5,408 nt of DNA from Planctomycetaceae bacterium (lineage in GTDB: Bacteria; Planctomycetota; Planctomycetia; Pirellulales; Thermoguttaceae), in NCBI GenBank assembly GCA_003509805.1, contig DOMV01000466.1, positions 514 through 5,921 of the forward strand, in the 5' to 3' direction. The position numbers and the translations under genes are program-made. This document shows positions 1 to 5,408 of the stretch, piece by piece; positions within the stretch are counted from its first letter, which is position 1; each line of letters starts with the position of its first letter. Below the pieces are notes generated by a model. That model was not told the DNA's origin. It saw only the letters and a program-made list of their open reading frames with translations, and did not search any database.

Positions 1-179
1 ATGCAGAGCAGTGCTAGTTGTCAGGCAAAATAATGTCCCCGTTTTACAGGACAGACTTAAATGCTCAAAAATAATTTTTCAGTGGCTTTATTTATTAGGA
101 ACCCTTGAACTAGGGTAAAAAAGATCTGAACCTATTACTTACCTACACTACGTTCCAATAAGGAAATTCCTGCTTCAAA
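1..179. other. AT-rich noncoding leader region
   Basis: No convincing reading frame lies here, and the composition is clearly more AT-rich than the rest of the window, as expected of an intergenic promoter region. An imperfect inverted repeat, ACCCT (101-105) and AGGGT (112-116), has a 6-nt loop. TGAACTA (106-112) and TGAACCTA (127-134) form a loose direct repeat about two helical turns apart. Either could be a regulator site, but both are short and may be chance. TTGAAC (105-110) looks like a -35 box and TATTAC (133-138) like a -10 box, but the 22-nt gap is too long for a standard sigma-70 promoter, so no promoter is assigned. The 3' end of any upstream gene lies outside the window. Confidence 0.5.
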
Positions 180-1109
180 ATGCGCACCAGAAACCGAGTC
201 CCGGCGGTAATATCGGCACCGGGCACAGTAGTGCCGGCAACGGTTCCAGCAGCCGTTCAACCGCGCACCGCGCAGGTTTCTTCCGCCGGCGGGGATACGA
301 AGACGTCTTTACTGCTTTTTACCGGCTCCCTCCTCGGCGGCGGCCTTCTCGGACTCCTCATAGCGGGTGCGATCATCGGTTATCTCTCGATTACCCACGT
401 ACCTCCTGGAACGGTACCGGACGGAGGAGCAAGTACCGTCGTTCTCTCGCCTTCCAGCCCGGCGAAACCGGCTGTGGGGACGCTCGATCACGTGCTGATT
501 GATCGCGATATCCGCCGATTCGCATTCGTTTCCGCCCCGGATACGGAACTCCGGCTCAGCTCCGACGGCAATCCGATGCAGGCCAAGGACGACGCAAGCG
601 CCGCGCTGGACGATCTCAGCGCCGTTTTGCAGGCCGAGGGATCGGTTTCCATGGAGCCGCACGACGTTTCGCTTAAAATCGAAGCCAAGGGAAAAGGCAC
701 ATTCGCCCTTTCGCGAACGCTCGGAGAAAACGGCGATTGCACGACGGATTCGATCGACGCGATCCGACTTTGCCTTCTCATGCCGGAAACCGCGAATGCA
801 AACGTCGATGCCGCGACGTACGGAGACCCGCCGGGACCGTTTGAACTGGCCGAGTTCCGTTTGCGTTTGGGGCAAGGATCGGACTACATCGAACTGTCGC
901 CGAAATCCTTTTCCGATTTTGCCGTCCGCCATGCCCGGGCACGCCAAAATTGGATAGACCTCACGATTCCGGTCGCGGGCGACGATCAATGGGCGGTTGC
1001 CGGTTCCTCGCAAAAACCGCGGCAGATTCAATGGATTGAACTCCGGGGCAAACCAAGCGGTTCCGCCGTCACCTTTTGGATCGACAACCTGAAATTGACG
1101 GGCAAATAA
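180..1109 (+). CDS. Membrane-anchored protein with C-terminal CBM-like beta-sandwich, unknown function
   Basis: I do not recognise this 309-residue protein as a named family. Residues 1-41 are a Pro/Ala/Val-rich tail with several Arg/Lys and few acidic residues, probably cytoplasmic. Residues 43-70 are a Gly/Leu/Ile-rich transmembrane helix with no signal-peptidase site that I can see. Residues 73-100 are a Pro/Gly/Ser linker, and 101-309 should lie outside the cytoplasm. The C-terminal part alternates beta-strand-like segments. It ends with WIDLTIPV (258-265), QWIELRG (284-290) and VTFWIDNLKL (297-306), a pattern typical of the last strands of galactose-binding or CBM-like jelly rolls, where the Asp before the final strand often shapes the sheet or binds calcium. 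Cys187 and Cys198 could form a disulfide. The ATG has only a weak AAGGA (160-164) 15 nt upstream. The fold assignment is inference from pattern; ligand and pathway are unknown. It is convergent with the lipid gene and appears monocistronic here. Confidence 0.85.
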   Translation: MRTRNRVPAVISAPGTVVPATVPAAVQPRTAQVSSAGGDTKTSLLLFTGSLLGGGLLGLLIAGAIIGYLSITHVPPGTVPDGGASTVVLSPSSPAKPAVGTLDHVLIDRDIRRFAFVSAPDTELRLSSDGNPMQAKDDASAALDDLSAVLQAEGSVSMEPHDVSLKIEAKGKGTFALSRTLGENGDCTTDSIDAIRLCLLMPETANANVDAATYGDPPGPFELAEFRLRLGQGSDYIELSPKSFSDFAVRHARARQNWIDLTIPVAGDDQWAVAGSSQKPRQIQWIELRGKPSGSAVTFWIDNLKLTGK

Positions 1110-1172
1110 CACAGGCGGCCAACGGTTCCCGGATACGGATATACAGGCAACGCGATGAAAATGAACCTTTGG

Positions 1173-1313
1173 TCAAGTCTGCCTGCCGCACTCACTCGCC
1201 CCTAACGGCTGTTGGTCTAATGACATAAACGGATCGTTCGAGCGGCAGGCGACGGTGCGTGGGAGGATTTTCATGCCGTTTACGGTATATTCAGGCAGCG
1301 AGGCGGTTTTCAT
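1173..1313 (-). CDS. Possible 46-residue ORF overlapping the repeat element
   Basis: An ATG 23 nt after the lipid gene's TGA opens a 46-codon frame ending in TGA. AGGGA (1323-1327) lies 9 nt upstream of the ATG, an acceptable ribosome site, so co-translation from the same transcript is possible. The peptide starts MKTASLPEYTVNGMKILP and has a central PRTVACRSN and a terminal ASECGRQ. It has no membrane segment and matches no family I know. Over 18 codons (1289-1236) the other repeat copy encodes a similar peptide with 12 identical residues and mostly conservative changes, five of the 12 nucleotide differences being synonymous. Against coding: the right copy has no start codon nearby and loses the frame before ASEC because its middle is 1 nt shorter. 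The conserved stem may explain some of the constraint. Confidence 0.25.
   Translation of the reverse strand: MKTASLPEYTVNGMKILPRTVACRSNDPFMSLDQQPLGASECGRQT
1179..1289 (-). repeat. Left copy of outward-facing structured inverted repeat
   Basis: Read on the minus strand from 1289 to 1179, this 111-nt element aligns end to end with 5299-5408 with a single 1-nt gap. It begins TATACCGTAAACGGC. A 9-bp perfect stem is formed by GCCTGCCGC (1250-1242) and GCGGCAGGC (1189-1181), closing a 52-nt loop. The loop starts TCGAACG and ends GGCGAGTGAGT, both shared with the other copy. The apical part is unrelated in sequence between the copies but contains a small bulged hairpin, CCAAC-AGCC-GTTAGG. It sits just after the lipid gene stop codon, so it would lie in that gene's 3' untranslated RNA. 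I do not recognise the family. It could be a structured RNA, a MITE-like element, or a REP-type palindromic unit. Confidence 0.75.
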
Positions 1314-1336
1314 TTGTCCGTTTCCCTGCCCACGCT

Positions 1337-4300
1337 TCATTGTCCGTCGGCAAATAAACGCACGGCCAGGTTTTTGACGCCCTGCAAATCGAGCTTGCCG
1401 GTTCCCAACAAAGGAATCGCTTCGACTTCCCGAAAAGCGTTCGCGCCAGGTATCCACAGGTGCGGAAAACCTTCCGCCAACATGGCGGCGCGGATATCGG
1501 CGGGAGCAATCGGCAATTTGCGATGCAGGACGACAATCCGTTCCCCTTTCACCGGATCGGGCAACGCGGTGACGGCCACCGCGACGGACTCGGCGACAGG
1601 TTCGGCGACGGCGTCCCCGTCCCGGGCGGATGCGGCGACGATTCGCCCTATCTTCTCCTCGATCATCACATGCGGAATCATCTCGCCGCCGATTTTGGAA
1701 ATCCGACTTTGCCGGCCGGTAATGATCACGAATCCCTGTGCGTCGCGACGGCCGACGTCCCCGGTCCAATACCAGCCGTCCCTGATAACCTCGGCGGTTT
1801 TCTCCGGGTCCTTGTAATACCCCTTCATGACAATCGGGCCCTTGACGACAATCATGCCGATTCCGTCCGTGGGCAAATCGGCGCCGGTCTCGATGTCGAC
1901 GACCTTCATCGCGATATTCGGGAGCGGCTGCCCGATTGAGCCGTCGCGTAAATAAGGATGGTATGTACCCCGTTGACGATCAAGCGGCAGGTTGACGGCC
2001 GCACAGGGCGAAAGTTCCGTCGTTCCATAACCTTCGCTCGGTCGATGTCCGAACTTCGCTTCCCAGGCTTCGATCAAATCGATTGGCAGCTTTTCCGCGC
2101 CGGTAAGCACCGTTTCGACGTTCGCGAAATCCTCCTTGGGACGGCGCAGGTAATTTCGGAGGAAAGTCGGCGTACACGGGATGAAATCGCACTTGTATTT
2201 TTTCGCCAGTTCGCCGATCGTTTTCGCCTCAAGCGGATTGTAATGGAGGATGCCCGCACAACCGCTGAGGCCGACCATCCAGAAATTGCCGACATACCCG
2301 AAGGCATGGAAAAACGGGAGGATGCCGAGCATTTTTTCGTGCGGCTTGATCCCGACCGTATCGAAAAACGCCCGGGCACATTCGCCGACATTTTCGTGGG
2401 TCAATTGGACGCCTTTCGGCCGCCCGGTCGAGCCGGAAGTGAAAATGATCGCCAAATCATCCTCTTTTTTGATGCGATGGAGACCGATCTGACGTTCGAG
2501 AATCCAGGAAGGTGTCAAAATCACCCGCAAATAGGTCAGGAGACGCTGTAATTTCGGGGCTTTCGGGAGGAGATCCTCCATGCAGACGACTCTGGCGTTG
2601 AGTTTCAAATCGGGAAAACGCTCCAGAATGCGCCGGCTCGTGAGCACATGGGAAATATCCGCCTTCCCGATACAATAATTGAGCGTATCGGCCCCGAAGG
2701 TCATATTCAAATTCACGACGGCCCGACCGTCGAGGGCCAGCGCGGCATTCGTAATCATTCCGCCGACCGACATCGGGACGAGCGTGCCGACGTTCCGGTC
2801 CTCCGGTCCGAGTACGTTTTCCCGGAGCAGATGCCGGGCCACCAACGCGCCGGCCAAGTATTTGTATCCGCTCAACGTGATGCCGAGCGAATCGGCGAGG
2901 ATCAATCCCCGGCCTTTTTGCTTGCAGCGCCGGATCATGATCCGTTGCGGAATCGGCAGCGGTTTGCGGTTGTATTCGCGCATCGTGTCGACGCCGAGTT
3001 CCTCGACGACCTGCTGGACCTGTTGCGGGTCGCGGATCGGTCCACGGATCGGCTTACCGAAGGCCATGACAACGCTTTCCGTGAGATGGCGCGGGCGAAG
3101 GGTCATGTGACCGCCATGAGCATAGCTGAACATGCTCCCGAAAAGACCGCCGATATAAAACGGAACGATCGGGACGTTTTCGTTTCCTTTGAGAAAGGCG
3201 AGAAAACCGGGCTCGAAATGCCTGATTGCCCCGGTCCGGGTGATTCCGCCCTCGGCGAAAATGACCAGCGAACCGCCTTCCCTGAGTGTTTTGCGGGCTT
3301 CTTTGAGCGATTCGACGACCTTTTTTCCCGGAAGGACGCGGATGACCCGGACGCGATCGGCAAGGTAACTGACGAGCGGATGCCGGACGTAATCGGCATG
3401 GGCGAAAAACCGCGGCTCCCTCGCCAAAGCGGTGTAGAGCATGAATCCGTCGAGGTAGCTGACATGGTTTCCGACGAAGAGGATCGGTCCTTCCTTGGGT
3501 ACGTTTTCAAGCCCGACGACCCGGCGACGGTAAAACAGGATGAAAATCAGGTTGGCGACCAGGCCGATCAATTGCGGCAGGAAATGGATCGTGAGCATCA
3601 GGAAAACGAGCAGTACGAGCACGGCCGAAACCATCCAAACGCCGTTGCTGGAAAGGTTAAACCCCGGGACCACGAGTTCGACGGGCGGAATCGCGATTCC
3701 CTCCCCGGACCCGCTTCCCTCCCCGAACCATTGCGCCGGATGGAACCGGAATGCCAATTCCTTCAGGGCCAACACGGGAAAGAGGCCGCCGGAAAAGAAA
3801 AGCATGAAGGAAAAGGAAAAGAAATTGACGGCGGCGAGAATCCGGCCGCGATTTTCGGCCGGAGCCTGGTCCTGGAGGAACGCGGCCATGGGGATATCGT
3901 AGATGCCCGCGCAAATGCCGAGGAAACCCAGTGCCAGTGCGGCGTAAAGATACCCCGGGGCGATAAATGGAAATTCCGGAATCAGGATCGTCACACTCCG
4001 GCTGACGGTACTGCTGACCGGCGTACAACCGAGAAACACGGCGGCGACGGCGATTCCAAACGCACCGACCGGGACGAGCCCGAGTTCGATCCGGTGTTTC
4101 GACCAATACCCGGCCAAAACCGAGCCGATCCCGATCCCGAGTGAGAGAACCGCCAGGAGCAGCATTGTGTGTGTCTGTGAAATACGCAGGATGGTTTCGC
4201 CGTACTTGTCGATATTGATCTGGGCCAAGGCGCCGAGCCCCCAGAAAAACGCGCTTCCCAGCGCGGCGATGAAAAGCGGTTTCAATTTGTAGAGGGCGAG

Positions 4301-5101
4301 AATGTCTTTCCATGTCTGCGAAACGGGATTCCACGGAAATTTCGCGTCCGGATCGCTCGCCTTGATTTTCGTGATGAAAAGGCTGGAGAGGAAACCGCCG
4401 ACGGCAATCGTCAGCAGGGCCGTGATCCACATCCAGGAATTGACCGTGCCACCTGTCCCGACGATTGCTTTCGTCCCGATGATTCCAGTCGCCGGATCGA
4501 CGGGAAATTCAAATCTGGTCGTCAAGTCGAACAGGAGCCCCCCCAACGACGCCCCGAAAATCGCGGCCATCATCGTCGTCAGCGCGATCACCCCGTTGGC
4601 GCCGGTCAACTTCTCGTGCGGAACGAGTTCCGGCAAGCTGCCGTATTTACACGGGCTGAAAAAAGCCCCTTGGATCCCGAGAAAGGCCAGAACGAGCAAC
4701 ATCCCGCCGACATGCTGCGAAAGAATCGCCCCGATGCCGATCAGGACGGCGATGATTTCGAGAATCTTGACGCAAATGATGACCGATCGCTTGCTGAAGC
4801 GGTCGGTGCAATAACCTGCCGTCGAGGCGAAAACCAGGAATGGCAACAGGAGCGTCACCCCGCCGAGCGAGCGGATGACATCATCCCAACCGTCCTGGTT
4901 CCAGCCGACGCAATTGATCCCGATCGGGACGATCAGCCAACGGTAAAGGTTGTCGTTGAACGTCACCAGAAATTGCGTGATGAGAAGCGCGACGAACCCG
5001 CGATTCCAAAGGGAACGAGGCTCCCCCGTCGGCGATTGCGTTCGGGTGGGTGTGTGCGGTTGCGGTTGTGCGGGTGTTGGCGTTTGCGGTTCGATCGGCA
5101 T
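1337..5101 (-). CDS. aas: LplT-like MFS / PlsC acyltransferase / acyl-ACP synthetase fusion (Aas type)
   Basis: Three domains lie in one 1254-residue chain (numbered from the ATG at 5101). Residues 32-525 form a major-facilitator transporter with about 12 hydrophobic segments, an FNDN motif at 48-51 in the first helix and the loop motif GYCTDRFSKR at 96-105. This resembles the lysophospholipid transporter LplT. Residues 526-700 are PlsC-like: the catalytic HX4D is His546/Asp551, FAEGG at 615-619 replaces the usual FPEGT, and VPIVPFYIGG follows. Residues 715-1254 are an AMP-binding acyl-activating domain: P-loop TSGSTGRPKG at 888-897, EGYGTTELSP at 1023-1032, YWTGD at 1111-1115, GRQSRISKIGGE at 1129-1140, and the C-terminal catalytic Lys1236 in GTGKLD. 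In E. coli LplT (397 aa) and Aas (719 aa) are separate neighbours that import lysophosphatidylethanolamine and re-acylate it with acyl-ACP. Such fusions are known elsewhere. All key residues are present, so it should be active in the inner membrane; exact lysolipid and acyl donor are inferred. The start is uncertain: an in-frame TTG at 5203 adds 34 residues. Confidence 0.93.
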   Translation of the reverse strand: MPIEPQTPTPAQPQPHTPTRTQSPTGEPRSLWNRGFVALLITQFLVTFNDNLYRWLIVPIGINCVGWNQDGWDDVIRSLGGVTLLLPFLVFASTAGYCTDRFSKRSVIICVKILEIIAVLIGIGAILSQHVGGMLLVLAFLGIQGAFFSPCKYGSLPELVPHEKLTGANGVIALTTMMAAIFGASLGGLLFDLTTRFEFPVDPATGIIGTKAIVGTGGTVNSWMWITALLTIAVGGFLSSLFITKIKASDPDAKFPWNPVSQTWKDILALYKLKPLFIAALGSAFFWGLGALAQINIDKYGETILRISQTHTMLLLAVLSLGIGIGSVLAGYWSKHRIELGLVPVGAFGIAVAAVFLGCTPVSSTVSRSVTILIPEFPFIAPGYLYAALALGFLGICAGIYDIPMAAFLQDQAPAENRGRILAAVNFFSFSFMLFFSGGLFPVLALKELAFRFHPAQWFGEGSGSGEGIAIPPVELVVPGFNLSSNGVWMVSAVLVLLVFLMLTIHFLPQLIGLVANLIFILFYRRRVVGLENVPKEGPILFVGNHVSYLDGFMLYTALAREPRFFAHADYVRHPLVSYLADRVRVIRVLPGKKVVESLKEARKTLREGGSLVIFAEGGITRTGAIRHFEPGFLAFLKGNENVPIVPFYIGGLFGSMFSYAHGGHMTLRPRHLTESVVMAFGKPIRGPIRDPQQVQQVVEELGVDTMREYNRKPLPIPQRIMIRRCKQKGRGLILADSLGITLSGYKYLAGALVARHLLRENVLGPEDRNVGTLVPMSVGGMITNAALALDGRAVVNLNMTFGADTLNYCIGKADISHVLTSRRILERFPDLKLNARVVCMEDLLPKAPKLQRLLTYLRVILTPSWILERQIGLHRIKKEDDLAIIFTSGSTGRPKGVQLTHENVGECARAFFDTVGIKPHEKMLGILPFFHAFGYVGNFWMVGLSGCAGILHYNPLEAKTIGELAKKYKCDFIPCTPTFLRNYLRRPKEDFANVETVLTGAEKLPIDLIEAWEAKFGHRPSEGYGTTELSPCAAVNLPLDRQRGTYHPYLRDGSIGQPLPNIAMKVVDIETGADLPTDGIGMIVVKGPIVMKGYYKDPEKTAEVIRDGWYWTGDVGRRDAQGFVIITGRQSRISKIGGEMIPHVMIEEKIGRIVAASARDGDAVAEPVAESVAVAVTALPDPVKGERIVVLHRKLPIAPADIRAAMLAEGFPHLWIPGANAFREVEAIPLLGTGKLDLQGVKNLAVRLFADGQ

Positions 5102-5210
5102 CGGAAAATCAGATTCACAAAAGGGAGAGAAACGGCCGGCAAGCGGAAAACGGACCCGGCGGCAAAGGGCGGGCGTATGAAGAAGCGTTTTCCTGTGATA
5201 CAATGGATAA

Positions 5211-5217
5211 CCTTCTT
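5211..5217 (-). promoter_or_regulatory. Shine-Dalgarno-like site before in-frame TTG (5203)
   Basis: On the minus strand AAGAAGG lies 7 nt before a TTG that is in frame with the lipid gene, a textbook spacing. The ATG at 5101 has no such site. The 34 residues between the two starts are rich in Arg, Cys and Phe and look like translated noncoding DNA, whereas the sequence after the ATG leads straight into a Pro/Thr/Gln tail and the first membrane helix. I therefore keep the ATG but regard the TTG as a real alternative. Confidence 0.35.
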
Positions 5218-5244
5218 ATGCCGCAAAAAACTTCCGGTCCGTGC

Positions 5245-5273
5245 ATTCTACCCTTACTTCCCACTTCCCACAA
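5245..5273 (-). promoter_or_regulatory. Candidate sigma-70 promoter of the lipid gene
   Basis: Reading the minus strand, TTGTGG (5273-5268) is followed after exactly 17 nt by TAGAAT (5250-5245). The -10 box matches TATAAT in five of six bases; the -35 box matches TTGACA in only three. Transcription would begin near 5238, giving a leader of about 35 nt to the TTG at 5203 or about 137 nt to the ATG at 5101. It lies between the gene and the right repeat copy, so the repeat would be just upstream of the -35 box. Confidence 0.4.
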
Positions 5274-5298
5274 CCGGAGGACCGTTATTCCGGCGTGT

Positions 5299-5408
5299 TA
5301 TACCGCAGACGGCCTGAAATTGTTCCCGCGAACAATCGCTTGTCGCTCGAACGGAACGTGCAACAATATATTTACAAATATCTTATGGCGAGTGAGTGCG
5401 ACAAGCAG
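5299..5408 (+). repeat. Right copy of outward-facing structured inverted repeat
   Basis: This copy starts TATACCGCAGACGGC and runs to the window edge, so its true end is not seen. Against the left copy it has 42 of 54 identical bases in the first 54 and 20 of 22 in the last 22. The 9-bp stem is GCTTGTCGC (5338-5346) with GCGACAAGC (5398-5406) and closes a 51-nt loop. Two pairs differ from the left copy on both sides: T5340-A5404 and T5343-A5401 replace C-G pairs. The apical part is very AT-rich and holds a perfect small hairpin, ATATTT-AC-AAATAT (5368-5381). Weak similarity may extend upstream to an ACCG at 5281-5284. The gene or sequence it leads into lies beyond the window. Confidence 0.75.

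Larger units (their letters stand above)
1110..1336. other. Intergenic region between convergent genes
   Basis: This gap separates the stops of the two convergent genes. Positions 1110-1178 show nothing recognisable beyond a weak bulged hairpin at 1162-1175. The rest is mostly the minus-strand copy of the repeat element and the possible small ORF described separately. No intrinsic terminator with a strong stem and long U-run is seen for either gene. The 9-bp repeat stem (1181-1189 with 1242-1250) could hinder polymerase from both sides, but its 52-nt loop makes it a poor classical terminator. Confidence 0.6.

Noticed and set aside
34..53. Terminator hairpin TGTCC/GGACA near the window start
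   Set aside because: A 5-bp stem with a 10-nt loop and no T-run on either strand; likely chance.
222..235. GGCAC-AGTA-GTGCC hairpin early in the membrane protein gene
   Set aside because: A 5-bp hairpin in a GC-rich coding region is expected by chance and has no other supporting signal.
309..1112. Minus-strand open frame of 267 codons opposite the membrane protein gene
   Set aside because: Arg-rich product with no recognisable motif. The plus-strand frame has a clear transmembrane helix and beta-sandwich pattern, so this is its shadow.
1158..1175. Intrinsic terminator for the lipid gene (bulged TGACC hairpin followed by TTTT on the minus strand)
   Set aside because: Only five pairs with a bulge and four Ts; too weak to call.
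1181..1250. Integron attC site
   Set aside because: CAAC and GTTAGG occur in the loop on the minus strand, but only 4 nt apart and not at the ends of the palindrome. The outer stem is perfect, without the extrahelical bases of attC, and no integrase gene is visible.
2648..4144. Long plus-strand open frame of 498 codons inside the lipid gene
   Set aside because: It is antisense to strongly conserved PlsC and MFS motifs. Its product is a charged, His/Arg/Asp-rich string with no domain, as expected from the complement of a GC-rich gene.
4963..5226. Minus-strand 87-codon frame overlapping the lipid gene start
   Set aside because: It overlaps the conserved first transmembrane helix region in another frame and its product has no motif.

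Overview
This is a GC-rich bacterial chromosomal window (roughly 55-60% GC by eye) holding two convergent protein genes and a diverged inverted repeat that brackets the larger one. No rRNA, tRNA, CRISPR array, transposase or phage gene is visible. The large gene is an LplT-PlsC-Aas type fusion, a form found in several Gram-negative and PVC-superphylum lineages. With the weak use of strong ribosome sites this fits a diderm such as a planctomycete or lentisphaerid, but the lineage call is only a guess.

Layout: 1-179 is an AT-rich noncoding leader. 180-1109 (+) encodes an unrecognised single-pass membrane protein with a C-terminal beta-sandwich that resembles carbohydrate-binding modules. 1110-1336 is the intergenic region between convergent genes; it holds one copy of the repeat, read on the minus strand, which overlaps a possible 46-residue ORF. 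1337-5101 (-) encodes a 1254-residue fusion of a major-facilitator lysophospholipid transporter, a PlsC-type acyltransferase and an acyl-ACP/acyl-CoA synthetase (AMP-binding) domain. A TTG at 5203 would make it 1288 residues. 5102-5298 carries a plausible promoter and leader for that gene. 5299-5408 is the second repeat copy, on the plus strand and running to the window edge.

The fusion protein can be read as a one-polypeptide lysophospholipid salvage line: the MFS part brings in or flips lysophospholipid, the AMP-binding part activates fatty acid, and the PlsC part re-acylates the lysolipid. Nothing visible links the 180-1109 gene to this function; it is convergent and separately transcribed.

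The most unusual signal is the repeat pair (1179-1289 minus, 5299-5408 plus). The copies are diverged but alignable across the whole 110 nt. Each closes with a 9-bp stem in which two base pairs have changed on both sides (C-G to T-A). The loop keeps the same flanking sequences, while its apical part is unrelated apart from a small inner hairpin. The 5' half also shows a codon-like substitution pattern. This points to a conserved structured RNA or DNA element, possibly overlapping a small peptide, that faces outward on both sides of the lipid gene.
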